From Hyphomonadaceae bacterium (GTDB lineage Bacteria; Pseudomonadota; Alphaproteobacteria; Rhizobiales; Hyphomicrobiaceae): a stretch of DNA of 64,000 nucleotides. Below are positions 38,026 through 46,696 of this stretch, one piece after another. The notes beneath the pieces are model-generated. The model worked only from the letters and a program-made list of their open reading frames with translations. It ran no database searches and was not told the origin of the DNA. The stretch is taken from assembly GCA_019747815.1 (NCBI GenBank), contig JAIEQJ010000025.1, positions 28,648-92,647 of the forward strand. Reading direction: 5' to 3'. How positions within the stretch are numbered: position 1 is the stretch's first letter; each line of letters starts with the position of its first letter. The position numbers and the translations under genes are program-made.

Positions 38026-38046
38026 GGAGGACATCGACTTAAAAAA

Positions 38047-38074
38047 CGTGGGCGCCGCAAAAGCGGCGCCCACG
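38047..38074 (-). terminator. Terminator between convergent copA and cusF-like genes
   Basis: Perfect 12-base stem with AAAA loop. On the minus strand it is followed by TTTTTT, a strong intrinsic terminator for the cusF transcript; on the plus strand it could also stop copA transcription, though less efficiently as no U-run follows. Confidence 0.85.
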
Positions 38075-38105
38075 CTGCTAGAGCGGTGCAATAGGACGGG
38101 ACCTA

Positions 38106-38393
38106 CTACTTCTTCTCGAGTTTCATGACCGTGAACTGGCCATTGACCTTATCGGGTTCAAACTTGATCTTGTCGCCGGCCTTGACCTGCTTCAGCATGG
38201 CCGGGTCACTGGCCCGGAACGACATGGTCATTCCATCCATGTCGAACTTCTTCAACGGACCATGCTTGATGGTGATCTTACCGGTCGACTCGTCAACCTT
38301 GGTCACCTCGCCGTCGACCATTTGCGCGATAGCGATGGACGACAGGCCCGCCAGTCCAGCCAGTGCCGCGAGTGTGATCATTGACTTACGCAT
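38106..38393 (-). CDS. cusF: CusF-like periplasmic copper-binding protein
   Basis: 95 residues; AGGAG before ATG 38393; signal peptide (LAALAGLAGLSSIAIA). Metal site of the CusF fold: His in IKHGP, then DMDGMTM. E. coli CusF uses His36, Met47, Met49 and a capping Trp44; spacing is identical here but the Trp is Met. It would pass Cu(I) to the CusBA pump. Last gene of a long minus-strand copper operon. Confidence 0.88.
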   Translation of the reverse strand: MRKSMITLAALAGLAGLSSIAIAQMVDGEVTKVDESTGKITIKHGPLKKFDMDGMTMSFRASDPAMLKQVKAGDKIKFEPDKVNGQFTVMKLEKK

Positions 38394-38451
38394 ATGTATG
38401 CTCCTGATTGTCAGTGCTGTCTTCGGTTAACTGCCTAAGCGCGAACTCGTT

Positions 38452-38946
38452 TCACTTGACGGTGACGATCCCCTTCATACCGGTTTCGTAGTGCCCCGGG
38501 ATGAGGCACGCGAATTCAAACGTTCCAGACTTCGTGAAGCGCCAGAGGAGCTCAGCCGATTTCTTCGGTTCGAGGCGCTTGCCGTTGGGTTCCTCGTGCT
38601 CCATTTCCGGGTTCTTCGCCATTTCCGCCTTGTGCTTGGCGTTGTTCTCGAAGGAATCGAGCAGGAACTCGTGCGGGAGATAGCCCGTGTTCTTGAGCAC
38701 GAACTTGACCTGCTCTCCCCTGCGTACATCGATCTTGTCGGGGGTGTACGACATCGTGCCGGGGCCATCGGTCATCGTGATCTCGATGACGCGGAACGGC
38801 TGTTTTGCGTCCCCCGGCTCGCCGGCAGCGAACGTGCTGCCGGTGTGTGCAACCGCACCGATAGGCGACATGCCGCCATAGATGGGCAATCCCGCCGCAA
38901 GTAGCGCTGCAAGAGATAATCCGGCAACTGCCAGTCTTCGAGACAT
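38452..38946 (-). CDS. Exported cupredoxin (type 1 copper protein)
   Basis: 164 residues; AAGGAG before ATG 38946; N-terminal signal segment (LAALLAAGLPIYGG). Type 1 copper ligands are His in LPHEFLL and the C-terminal CLIPGHYETGM (Cys, His, Met). A Met/His/Glu-rich loop near MEHEEPNG could add binding sites. Similar to copper-resistance cupredoxins (CopI type). It may store or shuttle copper in the periplasm or transfer electrons to the adjacent multicopper oxidase. Confidence 0.88.
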   Translation of the reverse strand: MSRRLAVAGLSLAALLAAGLPIYGGMSPIGAVAHTGSTFAAGEPGDAKQPFRVIEITMTDGPGTMSYTPDKIDVRRGEQVKFVLKNTGYLPHEFLLDSFENNAKHKAEMAKNPEMEHEEPNGKRLEPKKSAELLWRFTKSGTFEFACLIPGHYETGMKGIVTVK

Positions 38947-39011
38947 TGCTTCTGCTCCTTATGCCAAACTACGTCCGTGAACTTCTGTTGGTGGGCATTT
39001 TCTACGACTGC

Positions 39012-40409
39012 TCAGTGGCCGCCATGTCCCTTGGCACGGCCCGGCTTGACCGCTTTGAGCTCTACGGGCTGGCCCTGGTTCTGACCGGTGGACGCAGGCT
39101 CAGGTGCACGGGGCGCCGCTGGCTGCCGTGAGGCATCCGGCACCTCGTATGCAACCGTACCTGGCGGGTTCTTGTACCAGCCGGGGTCCTTGTAGTCGTT
39201 CGTTGCCTGCCCCTGGCGCACCTTCACCACCGAGAACATGCCGCCCATCTCGATCGGGCCGAACTGACCAAAGCCGGTCATCATGGGCAGCGTGTTGTCG
39301 GGCCCCACCATTTCCATCTCGCCCATCTCGGCCATGCCCTGGGCACCCATCGGCATGAAATCCCCGCCCACGAGACGCGCAATACGCTGCTTCATGTCCC
39401 GCTGGTCGACGCCGATATAGGTCTTCACGTCGTGACCCATGGCGTTCATGGTGTGATGCGATTTGTGACAATGGATTGCCCAATCACCTTCGTAGATCGC
39501 GTCGAATTCGAAGGCGCGCATCTGCCCAACGGCACAATCGACGGTGACTTCCGGCCATCGCGACTCCGGGCGGGTCCAACCGCCGTCCGTACAGGTGACC
39601 TCGAAATCATACCCATGCATGTGAATGGGATGGTTCGTCATCGTCAGGTTGCCGAAACGAATGCGCACGCGATCGTTCTTGGCGCAGACGATGTGGTCGA
39701 TGCCGGGGAACGCACGGCTATTCCAACACCACATATTGAACTCAAGCATGGTGTTGATCTTGGGAACATAGCTGCCGGGCTCGATATCGAACGAGTTCAG
39801 CAGGAAGACAAAGTCGCGATCCACACGGTGCTGCTTTGGGTCCTTGGGATGCACGACGAAGAACCCCATCATCCCCATCGCCATCTGAACCATCTCGTCG
39901 GCGTGCGGATGGTACATAAAAGTCCCGCTCTTCTTGAGCTGGAACTCATAGGCGAACGTCTTGCCCGATCCAATCTGGGGATGTGACAACCCTCCCACTC
40001 CATCCATCCCGCTCGGCAAAAGTTGGCCGTGCCAGTGGATGGTCGTGTGCTCGGGCAGCTTGTTGGTGACGAAGATACGCACCTTGTCACCCTCGACTGC
40101 TTCAATCGTCGGTCCCGGCGATTGGCCGTTGTAGCCCCACAAGTGCGCCTTCATGCCGGGCGCTATCTCGCGCACGACGGGTTCAGCGACCAGATGAAAC
40201 TCCTTCCAGTCCCCGTTCATCCGCCAGGGGAGCGTCCATCCGTTGAGCGTGACCACCGGCTGATAGGAGGGCCCTGATTTTGGAAACAACGGTGGTTGCA
40301 TCAGTGGCGACGTTTGGATAGGCGCCTCGGGTATGCCGGCCTTGACGGCACCGGCGCTCATGAGGGCCAATCCTGAACCCGCCAACAACGTTCTGCGCGA
40401 TATTGTCAT
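39012..40409 (-). CDS. Tat-exported multicopper oxidase
   Basis: 465 residues. ATG 40409 (GGAG ~7 bases ahead) starts a twin-arginine signal SRRTLLAGSGLALMSAG. Copper sites: HWHGQLL, YHPHADE, NHPIHMHG and HCHKSHHTMNAM, the last with the full T1 ligand set including axial Met. A Met-rich loop (GMAEMGEMEM) and a Gly/His C-terminus (GHGGH) may collect Cu(I). Proposed role is periplasmic Cu(I) oxidation. It lies 19 bases after the TolC-like gene, in the same operon as the cupredoxin and CusF. Confidence 0.9.
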   Translation of the reverse strand: MTISRRTLLAGSGLALMSAGAVKAGIPEAPIQTSPLMQPPLFPKSGPSYQPVVTLNGWTLPWRMNGDWKEFHLVAEPVVREIAPGMKAHLWGYNGQSPGPTIEAVEGDKVRIFVTNKLPEHTTIHWHGQLLPSGMDGVGGLSHPQIGSGKTFAYEFQLKKSGTFMYHPHADEMVQMAMGMMGFFVVHPKDPKQHRVDRDFVFLLNSFDIEPGSYVPKINTMLEFNMWCWNSRAFPGIDHIVCAKNDRVRIRFGNLTMTNHPIHMHGYDFEVTCTDGGWTRPESRWPEVTVDCAVGQMRAFEFDAIYEGDWAIHCHKSHHTMNAMGHDVKTYIGVDQRDMKQRIARLVGGDFMPMGAQGMAEMGEMEMVGPDNTLPMMTGFGQFGPIEMGGMFSVVKVRQGQATNDYKDPGWYKNPPGTVAYEVPDASRQPAAPRAPEPASTGQNQGQPVELKAVKPGRAKGHGGH

Positions 40410-40428
40410 CGATCGCTCCATCTCATCA

Positions 40429-41922
40429 TCAATGTCCACCGGCCTCGCCACCACCGGCCGCTGGCGCCCGTGATGCTTCTGCCGCTTCTCCGCCACGGCC
40501 GCCGACGATCGCTGTATGCAGATCGACGCTGGCGAGCCAGAAATCGCGACGTGCCTCTATGGCCTGCACGTTGGCGAGGATGCGCGCACGTGCGTCGGCA
40601 AGGAGGGTGAACAGGTCGCGGATCATGGCGTTGTAGTTGAGGAGCGCTTCTTCCGATATGATCTTTCGCAGCGGCAGGACTTCGCGGTCGTAGTGGCGCG
40701 CAATATCGTATGCACCGCGATAGCCCTGGTAGGCTTCGCGTGCCTCGGACCGCACGTTGACCGCCTTCTCAAGCAGGCGGTTGACCGATCGCATATACGT
40801 TTCCTCAGCATGCCGCACGCGCGTCTCGCCGAAGTCGTAGATCGGGATCTCGAAATCCAGAGCGAAGCCGCGACGTCTGACCTTTTCTGTCTCCATGTCT
40901 CCGCCAGGGGATACAGCAACCGATTTTTCGTTCGCGCTAACCCCGGCCACGTCGAGAGCATTGATAAATCGGGTCGTACGCGTGAGGCCCAACTCCTTGG
41001 CCAGGATGTCGATCTCCATCCGCGCGATGATGAGATCGACACGCCTCTTCACGGCCTCACGTTCAACCCACGTCAATGTCTTCGGTTTCGAGGGGAGGAT
41101 CGTCAGCTTGTCGGGCAAGCGATAGGCCGTGTCGATGCCCCAGGCACCAAGTGCGCGGGTCAGGCGTTCCTTCTCGACCCGCTGGCGAATGCGCGCACTC
41201 GCAAGCTGGCCGGAAATCTCGGCATAGAACACATGCTCGCGCGCTTGGTCGAGCTTCGCCATCGCACCAGTTTCGCCCAACCTCTTTGCAAGCTCGGAGA
41301 CGGTTTGCGCCGATGCTTGCGCCTCGGTGAGGAATTTGACCGACTCGTTGGCTGCCACCGAGCGGTAGTAGGCGCGGCTGGTTTCAGCTGAAATTCGCAG
41401 CGTAGCCTCCACGGCCCGAATCTGTGCCTGCCGGAAGCGTGCCTCAGCAATTTCGCGCCGCCGCGGCAGCGTGAAGAGAGCGAGCACATTCTGCACGATC
41501 TGCCGCTCGATCTCGAAGCCGCCGGAGCCGATGATGCGCGAGAATGACAAACGAGGTGCCGGCGGCAGGCTGGCTTCCACCATCTCCGCCTCGGATATAC
41601 CGAGGTCGTTGTAGGCGGCTTGAAGCCCGCGATTGTTGAGCAGGGCGATCTGTACGGCGCTGGCCGCCGTCAAGGGCTTGGCAAGCAGCTGTTTGACACG
41701 CGCGGCGGCACGAGCTTCCTTGTCCTTGTTGTCGATCTTCATCACCTCCTTGCCGAGTTCGGCAGCGGTGGCGGATTCGACAACTCCCATGCCGGCATCC
41801 GGCGAAAAGCGAGCGCACCCGCTAGCCAACAGTGCGGCAGCCAGAGCGGTGACTGAAACGATCGACTTCACCCTCGCACCCCATTCAGGCGCTGGCGTCT
41901 CGACAATACTCAAGTCCCCCAT
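40429..41922 (-). CDS. TolC-family outer-membrane efflux lipoprotein
   Basis: 497 residues from ATG 41922 (GAGG at 7 bases); GTG 41871 is an alternative closer to the signal. Lipobox LASGC at about 36 gives an N-terminal lipid anchor as in CusC. The rest is long alpha-helical coiled coil with TolC-family repeats (ALLNNRGLQAAYNDLGI, AYYRSVAANESVKFL). Likely outer-membrane exit duct for the Cus pumps, although cusBA are transcribed elsewhere (49,513-54,233). Low-complexity Gly/Ala/His end. Confidence 0.88.
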   Translation of the reverse strand: MGDLSIVETPAPEWGARVKSIVSVTALAAALLASGCARFSPDAGMGVVESATAAELGKEVMKIDNKDKEARAAARVKQLLAKPLTAASAVQIALLNNRGLQAAYNDLGISEAEMVEASLPPAPRLSFSRIIGSGGFEIERQIVQNVLALFTLPRRREIAEARFRQAQIRAVEATLRISAETSRAYYRSVAANESVKFLTEAQASAQTVSELAKRLGETGAMAKLDQAREHVFYAEISGQLASARIRQRVEKERLTRALGAWGIDTAYRLPDKLTILPSKPKTLTWVEREAVKRRVDLIIARMEIDILAKELGLTRTTRFINALDVAGVSANEKSVAVSPGGDMETEKVRRRGFALDFEIPIYDFGETRVRHAEETYMRSVNRLLEKAVNVRSEAREAYQGYRGAYDIARHYDREVLPLRKIISEEALLNYNAMIRDLFTLLADARARILANVQAIEARRDFWLASVDLHTAIVGGRGGEAAEASRAPAAGGGEAGGH

Positions 41923-41965
41923 GTGATAACCTCGTTGAGCGCATTTCTTCTGCTGTTGTATGCGG

Positions 41966-42238
41966 CTAGTGCCTATCATGCGGGCCGCGCTTTTCTTGCT
42001 TTGACTTGGGATCGGCCTTTTCTTGTTCCGGCGCTGATCGCTTTGCGCCCGGCATGACGCGACGATTGATTTCGTCCCATGGCAATGGCGTTACGGGCCG
42101 GAAGCTTTGACTGCCGGACAACACCGGGCTGTAACGTGCCGGCGGAACGGTGGCGTCTGGATTGGATGGATCATGGGCTGCAGCCAAAGTGACTGAGCTG
42201 CATGTCAGAAGAAGCCAAGATAGAGTCCGAATGGGCAT
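41966..42238 (-). CDS. Small exported protein of the copper operon
   Basis: 90 residues with a signal peptide (LSWLLLTCSSVTLAAAHD) and a mature part reading DATVPPARYSPVLSGSQSF and PLPWDEINRRVMPG, a pattern of small exported proteins often placed beside CusC-type genes. Start ATG 42238; GTG 42265 is possible. No metal-binding cluster visible beyond scattered His. 43 bases upstream of the TolC-like gene. Confidence 0.65.
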   Translation of the reverse strand: MPIRTLSWLLLTCSSVTLAAAHDPSNPDATVPPARYSPVLSGSQSFRPVTPLPWDEINRRVMPGAKRSAPEQEKADPKSKQEKRGPHDRH

Positions 42239-42409
42239 CTGAGTGCGTGCCTTTCTTGCTGGCACATGATGAGATCTGCTGGATCAGCCGCGCCCCCTCG
42301 AAGCAGGTACCTCGCATCGCTGCAGCGCAGAATGATCCTTTGGAATCAATCACAGTGCTGCGTATTGTTATGCTGGAGGCGCGCCGAAACAAGTCGGCCA
42401 ATAGCCGAC

Positions 42410-42925
42410 CTAGGCCATGTCGAGGCTTCGGGGAGGACGCTCAAGACCGTAGGAGCTGCCCTGGGGGCCGCCAGATGAAGCTCCGGCCATCACCTGCGCC
42501 CTGGTCGGAAGAGGAAAGGAGAGAAAGTCGACGGCAAGCGCCGCACCGGCGTAACACATGCCGCTTCCGCAACAGCACTGAGACAGACCATGGTGCATCG
42601 CACCTTGCGGCGCTTCATCGCTCGCCGAGAGCACCTGATCCCATGCTATCTGGGGGCTTGAATCGGGAGATATTTCAGCAATCCACCCCTCTAGAGCAGA
42701 AGAATTTGAGAAAACTTGATGTGAATCATTGCCATGCGCTTGTGCCGCGCCTGTTCCAGCTCCAATAGCAAAGACTGCCAAAAGCACGGCAGCCAGCAGG
42801 GCCAGTGTTTTCGGCAACCGAATCAGGGCACGCTCTTTCTGCGCAGAGAATCTTACTTCCGCCAAACAGTTAAGAAGATGCTGGGCCGTCGTCAACCGCT
42901 GCAATGCAGGGAGATGCGATTTCAC
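42410..42925 (-). CDS. Cys-rich exported protein (copy D), coupled to the copper sensor kinase
   Basis: 171 residues from GTG 42925, which overlaps the kinase stop (GTGA). The hydrophobic export segment is at about 39-62, so the true start may be later (a TTG before PKTLALLAAVL is possible). The mature part has QCCCGSGMCYAG and ends with ERPPRSLDMA; the Cys cluster and PPRS recall the other Cys-rich exported proteins here. The location directly behind a copper-type two-component system suggests a periplasmic metal ligand of the system. Unknown family. Confidence 0.6.
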   Translation of the reverse strand: MKSHLPALQRLTTAQHLLNCLAEVRFSAQKERALIRLPKTLALLAAVLLAVFAIGAGTGAAQAHGNDSHQVFSNSSALEGWIAEISPDSSPQIAWDQVLSASDEAPQGAMHHGLSQCCCGSGMCYAGAALAVDFLSFPLPTRAQVMAGASSGGPQGSSYGLERPPRSLDMA

Positions 42926-44409
42926 GCTTGCATGTGTGGCTGGCGCACACTCCCTGCACGCGGCACTGCCCCATGCCCCAGTTTTGCCGGTCGTGGGATC
43001 GGCGTTTTGGGCAGTATAACGCTGACCAAGAGGCCATTCTCGTGCGGATTGGTGAGCGCAATTTCGCCCCCAAGCCCTCTTATGATGCTTCTGGCTATGC
43101 TCAACCCCAAGCCTGTTCCATCCGTCTTGCCGTTGCGTCGAGCGAGCCGGCGAAAGGGGCGGAACGCCTCCTCTACTAGGTCTGGGGGGATGCCTGGACC
43201 ATCATCATGTATCGTGATGCGCACGTCGCGCGGCGTCGTTGCGAGCGCCACCCGGGCCCGCGTGCCGTACTTGAACGCATTGTCCATGATGTTTCCCAGG
43301 GCGCGGCGCAGCGCGATCGGCCTCGACGCGATGGTGACCGGCTCCAACCCTTGCACGGCGACATCCTGCCCGGCATCGAAATAGTCGTCGCAGACGCTCT
43401 GCACGAGTGAAGCCAGATCCAAGGGCGCCGTGGGCTCGGCCGTAAATTCGAATCTCGTGAACTCCAGCGTCGACGTGATCATGCGACGCATCTGCTCCAG
43501 ATCGGCAAGCAGGCGGGAGCGTACGGCCTCATCCTCGATCTCATGGGCGCGCAGATGCAGACGCGTGATCGGAGTTCCAAGATCGTGCGCGATGGCAGCA
43601 GCGAATGCGGTGCGGTCCTCGACCAGACGCCGGATGCGCTGCTGCATGAGATTGACGGTTCGTGCCGCCGTTCGCACTTCAGACGGGCCCGTCTCCGGCA
43701 ATGGCGGTGAGTGGATATCAGTGCCGAATTGCTCGGCGGCGGCCGCGAACTGCGTAAGGGGCTGCGTCCATCTGTGCAGCACCCAGGCAGCGATCAGGAG
43801 CACCGAGACGAGCATGGCCGCCAGCGGGATGCCGAGCTTGAGGGGCGAGAAGGGGGTAACGGTCAAAAGCGGCGCAACGAAGCGAATCCACGAGCCGTCC
43901 GCGAGAGCGACTTCTGCGCTCACCGCACCAAGCGCGTGGATCTCTGCAAGAGACCGCATGGAGAGATGATCTCGGTCGCCGTGCGCAGACATGCTCACCC
44001 TGGCGAGCAGCGGGTCGAGGCCTTCGATACGCCCGCCGGGGGAGTACGCCAGGCGGACACTTTCTTGCGTCGGCCGGTCGAGGAACACGCCGAGAAGGTG
44101 CTCGAAGGTATGGGCCCGCGTTCCCTCAGGCAGCGGCTGCCGCCGCAGCGCCTCGGGCGGCGCCAGCGCGATGCGCACAGTCGGGCCGCTCAAGGCCTGC
44201 AGCATCGCAGGCCGTTCCTCGACAGCAAGGCGCTCGGCAAGACGGGTCACCAGGGCGATCTGCTCAGCCAGAAGCGCATCGTGCAGGAGCGTTGCAGCTT
44301 CCTCGCTCTTCTGGGCATAGAGCCAAAGGCCCAGAATGTGGGATCCCGAAAGGAACAACACGAGGACGGCGACCACACGGCCCTTTACGGTGTCAAAGAC
44401 CCACTTCAT
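42922..44409 (-). CDS. Sensor histidine kinase of the copper island
   Basis: 495 residues; membrane helices at about 10-31 and 195-216 enclose a periplasmic sensor domain. HAMP-like linker, H-box AIAHDLGTPITRL, N-box NIMDNAFKYG, G1 DDGPGIP and G2 GTGLGLS follow in order, all intact. Start ATG overlaps the stop of the response regulator (ATGA), so both are coupled. Likely senses periplasmic copper or silver and controls the genes around it (inference from location). Confidence 0.9.
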   Translation of the reverse strand: MKWVFDTVKGRVVAVLVLFLSGSHILGLWLYAQKSEEAATLLHDALLAEQIALVTRLAERLAVEERPAMLQALSGPTVRIALAPPEALRRQPLPEGTRAHTFEHLLGVFLDRPTQESVRLAYSPGGRIEGLDPLLARVSMSAHGDRDHLSMRSLAEIHALGAVSAEVALADGSWIRFVAPLLTVTPFSPLKLGIPLAAMLVSVLLIAAWVLHRWTQPLTQFAAAAEQFGTDIHSPPLPETGPSEVRTAARTVNLMQQRIRRLVEDRTAFAAAIAHDLGTPITRLHLRAHEIEDEAVRSRLLADLEQMRRMITSTLEFTRFEFTAEPTAPLDLASLVQSVCDDYFDAGQDVAVQGLEPVTIASRPIALRRALGNIMDNAFKYGTRARVALATTPRDVRITIHDDGPGIPPDLVEEAFRPFRRLARRNGKTDGTGLGLSIARSIIRGLGGEIALTNPHENGLLVSVILPKTPIPRPAKLGHGAVPRAGSVRQPHMQA

Positions 44410-45131
44410 TCCGACTCACTCGCAACTTCGGGGGTGAACATATAGCCCTTGTTTCGGACCGTCTTGATGAGCTCCGGTTCTTCGGGATCGGCCTCAATTC
44501 TGCGCCTCAGACGCGTGACCTGCATGTCGATGCTACGGTCGAATGCAACCGCACTGCGCCCGCGCGAGAGATCGAGCAGCTGCTCACGGGTCAACACCAC
44601 CTGAGGGTGCTCGGCGAGCGCAATCAAGAGGTCGAACTCCCCATCGGTGAGGCTCACGATAGCGCCGGCTGGCGATGCGAGCCGCCGTCGGCTGCGGTCC
44701 AATGCCCAACCGCCAAACCTCAAAATCGGCGCCTTCTGGAAGCTGCTCTGGAGAGGCAGATCGCTGGTTCTGCGCAAAACGGCCTTGACGCGCGCGAGCA
44801 GCTCGTGGGGATTGAACGGCTTGGGAACATAGTCATCCGCCCCCACCTCCAAGCCGACGATGCGGTCGGTATCGGCCCCAAGCAACGTCAGCAAAATGAC
44901 CGGCACGCGACTCGACGTCCGAAGCTCGCGGCACAAGGTGAGCCCATCCTTTCCGGGCAATACCCGGTCGAGGATGATCAGGTCGATCCGCGCTCCCTCC
45001 AGCACGCGTCGCATCTCATGTCCGTCTACGGCCACGTCCACGCGATACCCGTTCTTGCGCAAAAATCGCGATAGGAGGTCGCGGATTTCGCGATCATCGT
45101 CGACAACAAGGATATGCGCCTGGGTGCCCAT
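44406..45131 (-). CDS. OmpR-family response regulator of the copper island
   Basis: 241 residues. Receiver with VVDDD (9-13), phospho-acceptor Asp55 in LIILDRVLPG and Lys in YVPKPF; C-terminal winged helix with LTDGEFDLL and RRRIEADPEEPELIKTVRNKGY (quoted in part) typical of OmpR/PhoB DNA binding. ATG 45131 was used; GGAGGGG lies 12 bases upstream. Direct GTAAC repeats in the region upstream may be its own binding site. Confidence 0.92.
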   Translation of the reverse strand: MGTQAHILVVDDDREIRDLLSRFLRKNGYRVDVAVDGHEMRRVLEGARIDLIILDRVLPGKDGLTLCRELRTSSRVPVILLTLLGADTDRIVGLEVGADDYVPKPFNPHELLARVKAVLRRTSDLPLQSSFQKAPILRFGGWALDRSRRRLASPAGAIVSLTDGEFDLLIALAEHPQVVLTREQLLDLSRGRSAVAFDRSIDMQVTRLRRRIEADPEEPELIKTVRNKGYMFTPEVASESE

Positions 45132-45201
45132 ACGGACAACGGTCCCCTCCGATTCATCTCGGCATGATACGTGGCACAACATTGTGATTGATCGAGGATT
45201 T

Positions 45202-45216
45202 GTAACAAGACGTAAC
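45202..45216. promoter_or_regulatory. GTAAC-N5-GTAAC direct repeat, possible response-regulator site
   Basis: Two GTAAC units 10 bases apart (45202-45206, 45212-45216), with an inverted GTTAC at 45230-45234, in the gap between the divergent response-regulator gene and a small exported peptide gene. A ~10-base direct repeat is the binding mode of OmpR/PhoB-family regulators. Confidence 0.35.
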
Positions 45217-45361
45217 GCCCCCGCGCTCGGTTACGCGCGGTTGCCAAGCATCGATCGCCTCGCAATCGGGGCCTGATTACAGTCTCTGGCATTGGCGCAG
45301 CTGGCCGAACGACAATTCGCGCAAAGGGCATGCTGCGCCGCCCAGCATGGAGGAGCATCGC

Positions 45362-45523
45362 ATGAAGACGCTAACGATCGTGGTGGCTCTTGCAGCAGGC
45401 TTTGTCGGTCTCGCGTCTGTCGGTCAAGCACATCGTTCCGATCAGGCAACGCTGGAATGCCCGTCAGTGAAGAACTGGGCGAAGTGCTTGTGGCAGGACA
45501 TGGACATAAACGGCGGCGGGTAA
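45362..45523 (+). CDS. 53-residue exported peptide with two Cys
   Basis: Good GGAGGAG before ATG 45362. Signal peptide (VVALAAGFVGLASVGQA) leaves a ~30-residue mature peptide with LECPSVKNWAKCLWQD and a Gly-rich end. It is too short for routine gene finders. Divergent from the copper response regulator, so a candidate target. Function unknown; small periplasmic copper-induced peptides would be a parallel. Confidence 0.6.
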   Translation: MKTLTIVVALAAGFVGLASVGQAHRSDQATLECPSVKNWAKCLWQDMDINGGG

Positions 45524-45527
45524 CCTG

Positions 45528-46187
45528 TTGCTCAAGAGCAAGGGAGGCAGGTCCGGGCCAAACGAGGCCCGGACCTTTGTCGCCCGGCACACGGTGGTTG
45601 CGGCTGGAGCAGGCGCCTTGCCCGCGCTGAAGGACCTGCCCAGCCGTGCCACCGTGTGGTTTGGCGTCACTTGGTTTGGCATCGCCGGCGCAGCTACCAC
45701 GCTCTTCGCAAGCCTACTGTCACCCCTCGAATTGACGGATTGGGCTTGGTGGCTCGTTCAAAGCTGGCAAGGGGCGACGTCGTCGGCCTGGCACAGGCTG
45801 GCGGACGTGTTGGGTGTGGAGATCCCAAGTGCATTGATGCCGCCGCTCACCATGTCCACACTCTTGCTGCTCACGGGCATCGGGGTCGGTCGGCGCGAGA
45901 ACAGCCATCAACCGCAGACCGCCGTCAGCTATCCGATCCTGCAGTTGAGCGGAGCCATCGCAGCGCTGCTGGCCATTGGACATATCCTCTGCACCAACCC
46001 AGTGGGTTCGAATCCGGTTGCCAGTGTGTCAACGGGTGCCCCCTGGGCTATTTTGCTTGCGGGCGCAGCCGTTAGCTTCTCTCCCATGATTGCAGGGGGC
46101 GGCAATCTCGCGAAGCGGCTCTGGTTCGTCCTCATCGCGACCTGCATTTTGTTCACGCTCAACGAGCTGACCAAGCTCGTGCTTTGA
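45528..46187 (+). CDS. Hypothetical membrane protein, ~5 helices
   Basis: 219 residues from TTG 45528, only 4 bases after the small peptide gene, so probably coupled; no own ribosome site. Hydrophobic segments at about 44-66, 107-122, 136-157, 171-190 and 197-217. No metal-binding cluster and no family recognised. Convergent with DUF411. Confidence 0.5.
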   Translation: MLKSKGGRSGPNEARTFVARHTVVAAGAGALPALKDLPSRATVWFGVTWFGIAGAATTLFASLLSPLELTDWAWWLVQSWQGATSSAWHRLADVLGVEIPSALMPPLTMSTLLLLTGIGVGRRENSHQPQTAVSYPILQLSGAIAALLAIGHILCTNPVGSNPVASVSTGAPWAILLAGAAVSFSPMIAGGGNLAKRLWFVLIATCILFTLNELTKLVL

Positions 46188-46252
46188 GCAGCTACGCCAG
46201 CTTCGGGCCGACGTCGGGACACCCGACGTCGGCCGAACCGGCAAAAGTCAGA

Positions 46253-46684
46253 TCACTCCACCGCAAATACCTTGGGCTCGCCGTCCGAGATCTCATAGAT
46301 CGTGAACGGCTCGCTCTTGCGTCCGGTCATGCCGGGTGAGCCATCGGGCATGCCCGGCAGCGCGATGCCCTTGATGTTGGGGCGCTCGGCCAGAAGCTTG
46401 TTGATCGACGTCGCTGGAACGTGCCCTTCCACGACATAGCCGTCGACAAGCATGATGTGGCATCCCTCAAGCTTGTCGGGAACGCCGTGCTGTCGCCGGA
46501 TCGAGGACATATCGTGGGTCTCTTTGACGGTAACCTTGAACCCATGCGCGCGCAGATGCTTGGCATGTCCCTGGCAGCAGCCGCATTGCGGATTGACGTA
46601 CATCGTGGCGGCCGGCGGCTCTGCGCGAGCAGACACCGACGCAACCATCACGGTCGCAACAACAAGTAGAACGTATCGAAGCAT
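46253..46684 (-). CDS. DUF411 metal-binding protein (CopG-like)
   Basis: 143 residues; GGAGG before ATG 46684; signal peptide (LLVVATVMVASVSARA). DUF411 signature CGCCQGHAKHL near the N-terminus, plus MLVDGYVVEGHVP and ALPGMPDGSPGM. Family members in copper/silver resistance clusters bind Cu(I) through the Cys motif and have a thioredoxin-like fold. Last gene after the CueO-like oxidase (12-base gap). Confidence 0.88.
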   Translation of the reverse strand: MLRYVLLVVATVMVASVSARAEPPAATMYVNPQCGCCQGHAKHLRAHGFKVTVKETHDMSSIRRQHGVPDKLEGCHIMLVDGYVVEGHVPATSINKLLAERPNIKGIALPGMPDGSPGMTGRKSEPFTIYEISDGEPKVFAVE

Positions 46685-46696
46685 TTCAGTCCTCCA

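Noticed and set aside
42202..42768. Plus-strand 188-codon frame over the Cys-rich copy D and small exported genes
   Set aside because: No signal, domain or ribosome site; the minus-strand genes have signal peptides and fit the operon.
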